DNA of 64,000 bases from Phoma sp. XZ068 (taxonomy: Eukaryota > Ascomycota > Dothideomycetes > Pleosporales > Didymellaceae). The notes below the pieces were generated by a model that was not told the origin of the DNA, made no database searches, and was given only the letters and a program-made list of their open reading frames with translations. Both the position numbers and the translations under genes were made by a program. Position 1 is the first letter of the stretch, and the number at the start of each line of letters is the position of its first letter. Positions 34,089 to 45,466 of the stretch are shown here, piece after piece. The stretch covers positions 1,116,001 through 1,180,000 of the forward strand of contig RBKR01000011.1 of the NCBI GenBank assembly GCA_004835665.1. Reading direction: 5' to 3'.

Positions 34089-35784
34089 ATGTCGGATATC
34101 GAAAAGCACCAGGATGTTCAACACGAGAGAGTGGCACCACCGGGTGACTCTGAGGATGGAAGTGCCCTCAAGACAATTGACACTGTGCACCAGGATGAGG
34201 CGATGCGTGTCCTTGCCGCCTATCAGGGCCCGGAAGAGTGGACTGAGCAGGAAGAAAAGAGTTTGAGACGAAAGATTGATCTTCGCCTGATGCCCGTGCT
34301 CTGCATTACATATGGCCTCCAATATTACGACAAAGCTATGCTCTCGCAAGCAGTGAGTGATCTCTCTGAGTGGTATAACCCCTGCTGACCTTTTCACCAA
34401 GGCTTTGTTTGGACTGCGCGATGACCTCGGACTCCGAAGAGGCAACCGCTACTCCATGTCTGCAGCGATCTTCTACTTGGGCTTTATTGTCGGAGCCTAT
34501 CCAGCCATGTACCTCGCTCAACGTTTTCCCATCGAGCGTGTCGCGTCCGGCATCGTCACCTTATGGGGCATCTGTCTGATACTGACAGTCGTATGCCGCG
34601 ATTATAAGGAGTTATACGCGCAGCGCTTCTTCCTTGGTCTTCTGGAAAGTGGAATCAGCCCTATGTTTATGGTCATTGTTGGATCTTTCTACAAGAAGAA
34701 TGAGCAAGCATTCAGAATGGGGTATGTACTCTACCAAAACATTATCCGAGCTCGTTGAGCTGATGGTGCTTAGCATTTGGTACTCGTGCACCGGCTACGT
34801 GTCAATCTTCTCCCCGGTACTGAACTATGGCTTTGGACGCGCTAAGAGTTCATTGGCAAATTGGAAGCTGATGTATCTTTTTGCTGGCGCCATTACCATC
34901 GTGTGGGGCGTGGCTCTGTGGTGGGTGCTCCCACCAGACCCGGTGCGAGCCAAGGGCTTCAATGACAGGCAACGCTATATCTCGGTCGCTCGTGTCCGTT
35001 CCAACAACTCTGGTGTTCGAAACACACACTTCAAAGGCTCCCAGGTCCTTGAGCTACTGCGAGATGAGAAGTTCTGGCTGATGTTTGCTATCGCATTTCT
35101 CTCCATGATCGCCAATGGTCCAATCTCGACCTTCGTACCGATCATCATTGTAAGTCTGAATGGCAGCGAGCATACTGCTGGATTTCGTGAGCACACACTG
35201 ACTTCTGATAGAACTCCTTTGGCTTCAGTGTACTGAACTCCCTGCTGCTCGTCATGCCAGCCGGTGCTTACGCAGGCACTCTGCAACTCGTTGTCCCATG
35301 GCTGTGCTACAAGTATACCGGCCTTCGGTCTTGGGCGATCTTTGGCTGCCAGATGGGCACGACACTAGCAGCTCTCTTGCTATGGCTCTTACCAAGGAGC
35401 CAGACTGGTGCGCTGTTGTTCGCTTGCTACATCTTGCCGTCTGTTGGCGGTGGCTATGCCGTCTTGATGGGTCTGGCATTGGCCAACACTGCCGGGTACA
35501 CAAAAAGGACAGTGGCATCTTCGGGTATCTATATTGGATACTGTCTGGGTAACTTTGTTGGTCCCCTTGTCTTCAAACCTCAAGATGCACCCCGCTATGA
35601 GCCCGGCTTCATTGTCACCTTTGTGACTGCAATAGTGGCAGGCCTTCTTGCGCTAGTGTACCGGTACTGGTGCGTCATGGTCAACAAGAAGCGTGATAAG
35701 ACGGGCACACTCGAAGGCTTTGAGCATGCTTATGAAGACGACTTGACCGATCGCAAGAACCCACAGTTTAGGTATATTCTCTAG
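34089..35784 (+). CDS. MFS transporter, allantoate permease (Dal5-like) family
   Basis: Plasma-membrane symporter of the anion:cation symporter family, which carries organic acids, vitamins and small amides. Four exons (34089-34352, 34402-34721, 34774-35149, 35212-35784), 510 aa, all junctions canonical. The hydrophilic N-terminus is followed by LPVL-type entry into helix 1 (RLMPVLCITYGLQYYDKAML), the family hallmark region, then RFFLGLLESGISPMFMVIVG in the middle of the first bundle, a charged central loop, and a second bundle starting FWLMFAIAFLSMI. About 12 membrane segments are expected. In the cluster it probably imports the substrate or a related acid. Start: ATGTCGGATATCG at 34089; earlier in-frame Met codons would add an atypical hydrophobic leader. 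Confidence 0.92.
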
Positions 35785-36436
35785 TAGCCGCACAAGGAAC
35801 CTGGAGCCTGTGGTATATGTAGGGACGATAATGAATGAGTGTGCTATGTCTTTTGAAGCCCAAGTATAAACTTGTGACGAATGAGACTTGTCCTTACCAT
35901 GCAACAAGACTGGACGGAATGATTGCCAGAAATGGATCTTAATGTGAAAGGTGTAGAGGTATGCAATTGGACGGATGCAGCTGCCTGACATGGACAAGAC
36001 AGCCTGTCGTCTTCTGACCCAATTCTCATACAGTAGTGACCTTTTTGAGTTGCTTCTGGTATCCCCCAATTTTGTGAGGGAAGAATCCTTGTTCAGGTGA
36101 TGAATATAGTGGTCTTAATGCAGTTAGACCAACGCTAGTCAGCCACCCCAGCAACCTAACCTCGGGATCAGCTGCAGCTCTCTCGTTCGCCTCTGCACTC
36201 ACCCTTGCAAACCCCGGCCATCAATCTAGACATTTGAAGAACCCATTGACCCCTTCAAAACCGCCTCCAGATATTTCGATGCGCCTACGTGGATCCCTGT
36301 TTCACTCAACCGTCCCACGAGCTCCTGATTGAATACTACGCGAGTTTCCGAGCCCTTTGAGAAGGGTTCAGTCAACCTGAATTGCAAAACAAACAGGAAT
36401 TTCAGAGAGTCTACGACAGTCAAGAGTGATCTCGCC
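35785..36436. promoter_or_regulatory. Upstream region of the cluster Zn2Cys6 regulator
   Basis: 650 bp between the transporter stop and the regulator start, no gene. The frame of the regulator is open back to 36329 but has no ATG there. Confidence 0.45.
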
Positions 36437-38659
36437 ATGACGGAGAAAGTGGCTTCAGAGAACTGGCTTCATTACTCGGAAAATCAGCCGAAGCGCAAGC
36501 GAGCGGACCTTGTGTGCACCGCTTGCCACTCAAAGAAGATTAAGTGCGACCTGCAACTGCGCAGGAACGATGGCAAACAGGATTGTTCGCATTGCGCGTC
36601 GGCACGTCGAGACTGCCAAATTCGCCTTTCCAGGCGAGAAAAGAAAAGGAAGGTGAATGGGGACAGCAGCCATGCCCAAAGCGTTCATGGAGATGAGGAG
36701 ACATCGAACGGTGTAGATGCATTAATTGCTGTGGACACCACTTTCCAAGTGCTTTCGAAAGCCAATCTACACGCTGGTCGTACAGATATTGGTGTGAGCC
36801 CCCAGCAGAACCACCTATCACCAATGTCCTTGCACAACATTCGCATACGAGATTTCCAGCCAATCTCATCACCCCAAAATGATTTTCCACCCGTTTCGGA
36901 TCAAAACATAAGTCGACGACCAACGAATGCGAGCCAGACTGAGACGACGCCTACACAAAATGGCGATGTCGATAGTGGATTCTTGCAGGTTTACGCCCCA
37001 GAAAACCAATTTGACGCTGATAACCAGGCATTCGTGGCACAACTAGAGCACCGCTACTCCTCTGAACTGCGTCCCGATTTGGAGCAAATATTTACGGAAA
37101 CATACTTCACCTATATCTACCCCTGGTGCCCAGTTCTCGATCGCGAGACTCTGTCGTCAGAGGTAGCAAGGTCCCCTTTGCTTGCGAATGCGCTGGCTCT
37201 AGCTGGTAGTCACATTCAGCCACCTCTTTTACCGCATGATGGACCTGAAGCCTACTACAAGCGAGCTCGGATGATATTTTACGATGATGAAGAAGCCGAT
37301 GAGTTGACAGCACTCAAAGCACTCTGTTTGTTCTATTGGTGGGCGCCTCAATCTCCATCAAGGGTTCATCGACACAGCTCTTGGTTTGTTACTCCAAATG
37401 CCCGAGAAGCGCACAAACACTAATAATACGCTAGGTGGTGGACATCGGTCATCATTCGGCATGCACAGCAGATGAATATACACCGCGAGCCTGCTATAGA
37501 TGATCCTGGTCTTTCACGCGTCAATCTAGGTTTGCGACGGCGCATCTGGTGGACTGTTTTTGTAAGCTAGAATCTCCTTTTTGAGGGCTTATTATGACTC
37601 TACATGTATCCCTGCGTTGATAAATAGATGTTTGGAAACTAACGCAAATAGGCTCGCGAGAGACTCACCTCTCTATGCCAGAGCAAACCTGTCATTGTAG
37701 ATCCGGATGACTGCAGCATTCAACAACCGACATTAGCAGACTTTCCGGACGACACGCAAAGCCAGCACCAGGGAGAAATATTCATCTATTGGGTGCGACT
37801 TAGCGCGATTATTGGGCGTATTGCCAAAGTCTTGCTCAAGTCGAGTGATAAATCTGCGCCGTTGCCGAACCAGCTTCGCGAAGAGCTTGTGACCTGGGTA
37901 CATTCTCTCCCTCCACGCCTGCGCTTACACATCGACACGCCGCGAACAGAGTCTTTTGATCGCGATGTACATCAACTGCATCTCTTCTATCTGACAACCA
38001 TTATTATCTTGCACTTGAAACGCTCTGGAGGACAGCTGCCGCAAGCCTTACCACCCGCCATCCTCGCAGCATCATGCACAGCAAGAATTCTACGGGATAT
38101 CCTTGCCCGTGGGAACTCTCGATTCCTCATGGCCATCACATGCTGGCATGTCGGCACCGCTTTCATTGCGCTTCTACAGGCATGTCGTATACAACACCTC
38201 AGCAAGTTCGCAAATGAAGATCTGGATATCCTTGCCATCGCAGTCAAAGAATTACAGAAGATGTGGGCTTCAGCCAATGTAATCGCGCAAGGGTTTAGCA
38301 GACTTCGAGAATCAGATTCTACGAACAACTTCTCCCATTCAAGCAATCAAATGGACGTCATTAGGATGAGCAACACCCCAAACGAAACGGTCAATCATGG
38401 CTCTGTGGCCAACAACATTAGCATCGAAGAGAACGATGACTTCAATTGGATGCGGTTCTTTCCGTTTGTTTCAAAGTCGACTAATGGGATCGCCGAAAGT
38501 CTGGTCACTGGAAGAGAGCAAGGCACTGCAACACGGGGCTTCCCATCACCCAACAACGAAGTGTTCCACGATACACTTCTTGCCCAGTATCAAGATCTTT
38601 TCGACCCTTTTACTGACTATGCACTTGGTTTTCCTGATTTCACGTTCCATCCGTGCTAG
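36437..38659 (+). CDS. Zn2Cys6 transcription factor with fungal-specific TF domain
   Basis: Probable pathway-specific regulator of the surrounding block. Exons 36437-37383, 37435-37561 and 37652-38659 encode 693 aa. The zinc cluster is CTACHSKKIKCDLQ then CSHCASARRDC (C-x2-C-x6-C-x12-C-x2-C-x6-C), preceded by PKRKR and followed by a basic linker (RREKKRK). A Ser/Gln-rich linker leads to the fungal-specific TF domain (EQIFTETYFTYIYPWCPVLD, then LTALKALCLFYWWAP and LRRRIWWTVF). Both introns fall inside this domain and have clear branch sites (CACTAATAAT, AACTAACG). The 3' site of intron 1 restores a Trp-Trp-Trp-Thr stretch. It sits at the centre of the cluster, as pathway regulators often do. 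Confidence 0.92.
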
Positions 38660-38863
38660 GTTGGTGAAACTCAAGATAGACCGCAGCGCGTAGTGGATAT
38701 TAAAATAGCGTCATGAAGGTATAAATGTAATCTAGGCATTTTTGACTTAAGTAATCATTTTGGGGATTGCACCGCCTACTTTGACCTTGGGAACAGATAT
38801 GGAAGTCACCGATACAGTTATGATTCGGTCTGCGCTGGCGGCCTACCTTGAGGCTATTTACAA

Positions 38864-39948
38864 TCAGCTGCCGCTCTTTTCATCCTCTTTGTAAACACGC
38901 ACTTTGTAGCTATCCAGCCACTTATCCTCAATGATGATCAACTGTGTCTCTTGTGTCCGCTTGAAGTATCCTCCATGCCCATCGTTCTCCGAATAGTCAT
39001 CCTTGTCGATGTCCATGTAGCCCTCCTTTGCCACAGATCTTGGTGTGATCATTAGACTTCTACCTGCGGTATCTATCAGAAATTGCTCTCATGCACAACT
39101 GAGCAGGGGTGTCTTACCATTCACTGACTTGTCACTAGCAATTCTCATCATGCAGCTTGCCACGTCTTCCTGCTCACCAAAGTCGATGCCATGCTCGATT
39201 AACCAAGTTTCGTATTCGCGTGTTCGAATCGCGCTCCTGATCCAGCATGGAGCGACGTAGTTTATCCGAATACCTTGCTCCCAGCTATTTCGCCGCGCTG
39301 TACGCATGAAGCCATGGAGCGCATATTTTGTGGATGTATATTCCCAGTTGCCCTATAGGGAATTAAATTACGTTCTTGCGGCAAGGCGAGCAAACTTACA
39401 GGTGAGTCAATCCATCCAACCATACTCCCAGTGATGATGAAACATCGATCACGCTCTTCACTTTCCTTTTGCTTACGCCAGTAATGCACGGCAAGCTTCC
39501 AGGTGTAGAAGCTCCCCTTTAGATTGACGTCTACGATCTTAAGGTCCGGCTTCACGGGCTCACCGTCTGGATCATCCAAATTCCACAGACTATCTCCTGA
39601 GCTCCTGCTTATTCCTGCGTTTGCAATGACAATATCGATAGCACCAAACTTGCTGAGCGTAGTTTCGAACATCTTCTTTTGTTGATCCCAGTCGCGAATG
39701 TCAACTTCCACAAATACAGTTCGCTCTGATGCAAGCTGTTTGTTGATCTCATCAGAAAGGACGTAGCCACGCTTGTTCACATCTGCGATGGTGACATTTG
39801 CGCCTGCAGCTGCGAAGTGCCGGACGCACGTCTCGCCCATGCCATTGGCACCACCAGTGATGATCACAGTTTTGCCCACGAGCTTGGAGGTATCGACGCC
39901 CAGGGTATGGTCTATAGGACCTTTGTAGGTATACTTTTCGATGGGCAT
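38864..39948 (-). CDS. Short-chain dehydrogenase/reductase
   Basis: NAD(P)-dependent oxidoreductase of the classical SDR type. Exons 39948-39400, 39352-39118 and 39063-38864 encode 327 aa. The cofactor motif TGGANGMGE (TGxxxGxG) lies at about residues 31-39, the Asp of the next strand (IADVNKRG) suggests NAD preference, and the structural NAG motif is VIANAGIS. The active site is Ser in ITGSMVGW and YTSTK (YxxxK) in NWEYTSTKYALHG. A C-terminal extension (residues 265-327, charged, ending KSGS) is longer than in minimal SDRs. It shares a 611-bp divergent upstream region with the second BVMO. Likely role: oxidising a secondary alcohol to the ketone used by a BVMO, by inference from context. Confidence 0.9.
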
Positions 39949-40559
39949 TTTGGAATGGACTTGATTAAAAAATTCAATTTGGGTTGAAGCTCCAATCGAT
40001 GTGCTGTCGGTGGAAGCGCTGGAGCAAGAAGATGATTATCAACCCAGCGTAAAGGCTTACACTGTGTATACCTTAAAAAAATTCCATTCATACCTAACTC
40101 TCTGGAGATGTACCGAGCCGTCAACGTCCCCGCATCGTCTCACCTATTCCCGGAAATGCTCTGGCGGGGTTGCTGTTCGGAAGGTTGCGGGGTGAGCTTC
40201 GGCAATCCCAATGCGGTTAGGATGAAATCCGCCTTTCTCGGCAAACCTCAGGCGTGCCATGCATCCTTCCCTTTTGGGTCTATCGTCATTGCCGAACACC
40301 AACATGCCGGCGCGGGAAGATTCGCGAGCAGGTCTGTCTGTTTAGCGCTATCTTACATTGGTGACGGCAGTTGTACGGTCGAAGGCTCGGCCGCGAACGA
40401 TGTGGTGCCATCGCCGGCAACTTACCTGCTGCATTAGCTGCGCTTAGACAATGCAGGTTACATAATGTCCAGAGAGAAGTAATAAGTTCCACCAAGGCAT
40501 CACCGTCGTTCATTCTCCAAGATACTCCATTTGCAATCGTTGTCGCTACAGTCGCCACT
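39949..40559. promoter_or_regulatory. Divergent promoter region, SDR / second BVMO
   Basis: 611 bp between divergent starts, rich in CGG/CCG. It holds two TTCGGCA/TGCCGAA elements (40198-40204 and 40290-40296). No coding content is credible. Confidence 0.45.
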
Positions 40560-42526
40560 ATGACAGCTTTCCTCATCGACGACCACTCTGGTCCAGCGCC
40601 AGCAACGAAGTCAAATGACTTCGCCAGGGCACCAGAAACCGAAGGCGAACTACCCAAAGTCAACGGAGCAATACCGATGAAGCCAGTCATTAATGGAACC
40701 TATACGAACAGCACTTACGCTACTGGCATCAAGAAAAGTCACGACAACGCAATTGGGGACCCATTTGAGCTTGCCAGAGAGTTTGCATACACACCTCGCA
40801 AGATCAAGGTCTTCACCATTGGTGCCGGCTTCAGCGGCCTGTTGATGGCACATAAGTTTCAACATCGTTTCCCGGAGATGCAAGACATTGTTGATCATAC
40901 CATCTTCGAGGCACATCACGAAGTTGGTGGAACTTGGCTAGTCAACGACTATCCAGGCGTACAGTGTGATGTACCCGCACACATATATGCTTTTCCATTT
41001 GACCCGAACCCCAATTGGACGAGATTCTACGCAAGTGGTGCTGAGATACTGGAATACTTCAAGACGACGACCAAAAAGTGGAATTTGGATCGCGATCTGC
41101 AACTGAACACTAAAGTTGTCGGTGCGCAATGGCACGATTCAGAAGGCATGTGGGAAGTTGAAGTGGAGAACTTACGGACTGAAGAGAGAAGAAAAGAGTG
41201 GTGCCATGTTTTGGTCTCAGGACAGGGCGTGCTTGTGTAAGTTTTAACCAGCCAGCAATTGCTGCCCCCTGCTAATGACTGTGAAGCCACGAAAACTGGC
41301 CCAAAATCCCTGGTCTAGAGAAATTCAAAGGCCATGTTACACATTCGGCAAGATGGAACCATAAATACGACTACTCCAACAAGCGCATAGCAGTGATAGG
41401 GAATGGGTCAAGTGGCATTCAGATCGTACCTCAAATGGCGAAACTTCCCGGAACAACGGTACAAAACTTCATCCGTGGTGGCGCTTGGGTTTACTACCGT
41501 GCCCCTCCATCCAAGCACATGGGTCGTGAAGTCGACGATCCGAATCCTGCATACACAGAAGCCGAGAAGGAGAAGTTCCAGGATCCGGCACAGCACCAAC
41601 AGTACCGCAAGGGTATTGTGTCACGAACGAACAAATCTTTTTACATCTTCCTCAAAGGCGAGAACAATGACAAGGGCATGAAGGCGGCTAGTGCACAGAT
41701 GGCAGAGAAGCTATGCTACGATAAGCGACTCTGCGACATGCTGATCCCAAAATGGGAGCTCGGCTGTCGAAGAATCACACCCGGGCCTGGGTATCTTGAG
41801 TCCTTCCTGAGAGATAACTGTGACTGCACCAACAGCCCTACCACTGCGATCACAGAGACTGGCATCACCACCGCAGACGGAAAGCACTTCGAGTGCGATG
41901 TTATTGTCTGCGCGACCGGCTTTGATGTCTCGCATCGCCCACGATACCCACTGATCGGGAGAAACAACATCAATCTGCGCGAGAAGTGGGCTGAAGACCC
42001 AGAGTCCTACGTCTCAGTAATGACGCCAAACTTCCCAAATTACCTGATATACATGGGACCCAATTGTCTGGGTGGTCACGGCTCACTGGTCGAATCTCTC
42101 AACTGGACGGGTGACTACTTTGTGAAGTGGATCAAGAAGATGGCACACGAAGATATCAAGTGCTTCACTCCTCGACGTGACAAGGTCGATGCTTTTATGA
42201 AGTACCAGGACGAGGTCCACAAAACACTCGTCTGGAGCGGTGGTTGCTCGTCATGGTACAAGCGAGGCCGTGTTGACGGGAGAGTAACAGCGTTGTTCGG
42301 TGGCTCTGCACAGCTTTTCAACAAGCTGATCACCGAAATTCGTGGTGAAGACTTCGACATCACATATCGCACAGCAAATCCTTGGAGATTCATGGGCAAT
42401 GGGTTCACTGAGTTTGAAATGAAAGACGATGCAGATTTATCATGGTATGTTGAGATTTCGGAGGAGGCGCAAGGGAAAGGGCCAAATCGAGAAGACAAGG
42501 CTGTTAAGCTTGAAGGTTACCATTAA
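40560..42526 (+). CDS. Second Baeyer-Villiger-type flavin monooxygenase
   Basis: Flavin monooxygenase of 638 aa, exons 40560-41236 and 41287-42526. It differs from the first BVMO in carrying about 80 extra N-terminal residues before the FAD motif (FTIGAGFSGLLMAH), a hallmark of the steroid/4-hydroxyacetophenone monooxygenase-like fungal group. The fingerprint region reads FKGHVTHSARWN: FxGxxxHxxxW is kept, but the usual final Pro/Asp is Asn. NADP motif: IAVIGNGSSGIQIVPQM. The C-terminal region has CATGFDVSHRPRYP and YLIYMGPNCLGGHG. First in-frame ATG is 40560. It is clearly not a recent duplicate of the first BVMO, so two different ketone substrates or steps are likely. The substrate is unknown. 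Confidence 0.92.
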
Positions 42527-42838
42527 ATGTAGTTCCTAGTAATTCAGGTTTCTCAATGTACACAAGCTTACATTCCGCGACGCCACTTCGGACGTCTCCG
42601 AATCCATGATGCCCCTCAAGTGCTGCTCTAAAGCTAGAAGGCCTCGTGAATATCCGTATAAAAGGTTGCTTTGCCTACGTGTTCCCCCGCCATGCACCCT
42701 CGGTAAACTGGTTGTGGCCTAGAGCGACATCTAGCAGCTGACCGCTTGGTTCCGAAACCTCAAATCAAGTAGATAAACGACCATGACATAACTTCAGTGT
42801 GCAGTAGCGACCGCATACTTCGAAGTATTCAAATCCAG
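42527..42838. promoter_or_regulatory. Short spacer upstream of the alcohol dehydrogenase
   Basis: 312 bp between the stop of the BVMO and the start of the next co-oriented gene. No further features recognised. Confidence 0.5.
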
Positions 42839-44060
42839 ATGGGCTCAGCACCGCAAGACCATATCTCAAAAACGATGTGGGCATGGAGGAAGCACCGGGG
42901 TAGCATGGAGCCGGTAAGTAAATGTAGCTGAAGCAGGCCAGGATAATGACCCATCATTCAACTTAAGAGTGGCATGATGGTATTTGGACTTTCTCAGCTT
43001 ACGTGAGTTAGGTATGGGAAGAAGTTCCCGTCCCGAAACCGCACCCGACTGGACTTCTCGTCAAGCTCATAGCAGCTGGGGTGTGCCGCTCAGACCACAA
43101 TCTGCTGACAAACGAAAATCAACCTGCGTGGTTTCAAGATCATTTCACGCTGGGCCACGAAGGGTGTGGTCGCATAGTTGAAGTTGGCTCCAATGTCCCT
43201 TCATCTGCTGGCTTCAATATCGGAGATGTCATCGCATTGCTCGCAGTACCTGGGTGTGGAGCCCAAGACTGTGAAGAGTGCAGCGCAGATCTTGCTCAGC
43301 TTTGCACGAAGGCACATCGTTCAGGTATCGGCAATGACGGATTCTACGCATCGTACTGCGTCATTGATGTGCGTGGTGCGGTCCATGTACCGAAGGGTGT
43401 GACACCAAGCCAAGCTGCCGTAGCCACCGATGCTGTCACGACAGCCTACCATGCAATACATCGTCGAGGGAAGATAACTTCGAAAGACACTGTCTTCTTA
43501 TTTGGTCTTGGAGGTCTTGGGTTCAACGCGTTGCAGGTCATCCGCGCAATAGGCGCGAGAGTATTTGTGAGCGATGTCAAGCAAGAGAATTTGGATGATG
43601 CGGTGAAAATAGGTGTGATTGAGTCAGATATCGTACCGGTCGGAAATGACATCAGAGAGTGGGTCGAGAAGAATGGGTGGCTAGGCAAGATCTCCATCGT
43701 TGCTGATTTCGTCGGGACTGCGCAGACGTTCAGTGATGCTCAACATATAGGTACGTGTTATTGTTTCATTTACACATCCTCCCTGACATCAAGACAGTCC
43801 GTCAAGCAGGTAGACTGTTGTGTGTTGGTACATTAAACCACGAGAACACTGTGCATATGAAGATCGGAATACGCAAGAGGCTTGACATTATTTTCTCGTA
43901 TGGTGGACAAGTATCGGATCTCAAAGAAGCGCTCGACTTGATTGCAGAAGGTATCCTTGACCCAGTAGTTGCTGATGGGAAGTTGGAGGATTTTCCGCGC
44001 GTTTTGAAAGAGCTTGAAGCTGGAAAGGTGAAGGGTCGGATTGCATTGCTGTTCGACTGA
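42839..44060 (+). CDS. Zinc-dependent alcohol dehydrogenase (MDR family)
   Basis: Medium-chain dehydrogenase. Exons 42839-42913, 43012-43750 and 43798-44060 encode 358 aa. The 25-codon first exon and a 98-nt intron are needed to give the normal N-terminus (MWAWRKHRGSMEPV then WEEVPVPKPHPTG). Catalytic zinc: GVCRSDH (Cys) and TLGHEGCGRIVEVG (His-Glu). Structural zinc lobe: four Cys in GCGAQDCEECSADLAQLC, with one wider gap than usual. NAD(P) motif: FGLGGLGFNALQV; the Asp after the second strand (VSDVKQ) suggests NAD. Likely step in the cluster: oxidation of an alcohol substrate or of the hydroxy acid left after ring opening (inference). Confidence 0.9.
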
Positions 44061-44327
44061 GCATTTGCAGGACAAAGTTCAAGATGATAACCGTGTCACA
44101 TGAGGCTGTTGGATCCTTGAAGACTTCAGGAGTTGGAGATGAGGCTTCGCTCCACTGGGAAGGTGTTCTCTCAAGTGGGGTGTACCTAGGCTCGATGCAG
44201 CTTAGATTCGTGTATCTGACATCTCAGTCCCCGCTCCTTACGTAGCACTTCGACTCACCAAACCACATACAAAAAGCTTGTCTCTTGCTTGTCACATTTT
44301 ATACTGCATCGTCACGGTACCGACATT

Positions 44328-45466
44328 ATGGCACAAACTTCGCATGCAGAAGGTTACGAACACGATGATGCCTGGGATGCCAATTGGCTGAGGGTTGACG
44401 AAACCCATGAACTATATTACGAGCAGTACGGAAGGCGAGATGGTAAAGCAGGTAAGGCACACTTCAATGCAGCTTTAGATCTTTACTTGTTAATACTGAC
44501 CTTAGTTATTTATCTGCACGGTGGCCCTGGAGGTCACATCTCGAAGGGCAACACTGCGTTTTTCAACCCGGAGCAGTACCGTGTAGTCTTGCTTGATCAG
44601 CGTGGATGTGGACAGTCACGGCCAAATGCAAGCACTATCAATAACACCACTTGGCATCTGGTCTCCGACATTGAAGCCCTCAGAGAGCACCTTGCCATCG
44701 CCAAATGGCATGTTGTCTTTGGAGGCTCCTGGGGTTCAACCTTGGCTCTCGCATACGCTCAAACACATCCATCATCCGTTGGTTCATTAGTCCTGCGCGG
44801 TATCTTCGCAGTACGAGAGCTCGAACTCAAGTGGACAATGGTTCCTGGAGGAGCGAGCATACTTTTCCCAGACCACTTCGATGAGTTTGTCAACTTCCTT
44901 CCCGAAGATGAACGCGCTGATCACGTTGCTTCTTACCACAAGCGTTTGATGTCTGACGATGAGAGTATCAGTCATCCAGCTGCAAGAGCTTGGAACAAGT
45001 GGGAGGTTTCTATCAGCACTCTATATCCAAACATCAAGGGCCTGGCTCAACTTGATGATGCATCGTACAACCTGGCACACGCGAGGACTGAAGCTCATTA
45101 CTTTCAAAATCAGGCTTGGTTGGAAGAGGGCCAGTTGTTGAGGAAAGAGAACATCGACAAGATCCGCCACATTCCTAGTAAGTGAAGCTCATTGCGATGG
45201 TGTTGTCAATGTTGCTAACAACGATTGTAGCAACTATCGTACAAGGTCGTTACGATGTAGTATGTCCACCTATTACTGCTTGGGAACTACACAAGGCTTT
45301 CCCAGAATCCAAGCTGCACTGGGTGTCCGATGCCGGCCACAGCGCGACTGTAAGTTAATGGCGCTCTTGATGACACCAATGATCCTATGCTGACACCTAG
45401 TAGGAGCCAGGGACTAAGAAGAAGCTCATCGAGACGTGCGAGGAGTATGCGAGTCTGTCGATCTAG
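44328..45466 (+). CDS. Alpha/beta hydrolase, proline iminopeptidase family (S33)
   Basis: Alpha/beta hydrolase of 325 aa in four exons (44328-44451, 44506-45177, 45231-45349, 45404-45466). Oxyanion-hole region YLHGGPGGH, then LLDQRGCGQSRP, nucleophile elbow GGSWGSTLALAYAQTHP (Ser), acid in QGRYDVVCPP (Asp) and His in SDAGHSA complete the triad. Length and motifs match prolyl aminopeptidase, which removes N-terminal proline from peptides. In the context of two BVMOs it might instead act as an esterase on a BVMO product, a role the fold also allows, but nothing in the sequence proves this. It is the last gene of the cluster by spacing (267 bp from the ADH). Confidence 0.9.

Noticed and set aside
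30156..45466. Secondary metabolite biosynthetic cluster
   Set aside because: No polyketide synthase, NRPS, terpene synthase or prenyltransferase; enzyme set fits catabolism better.
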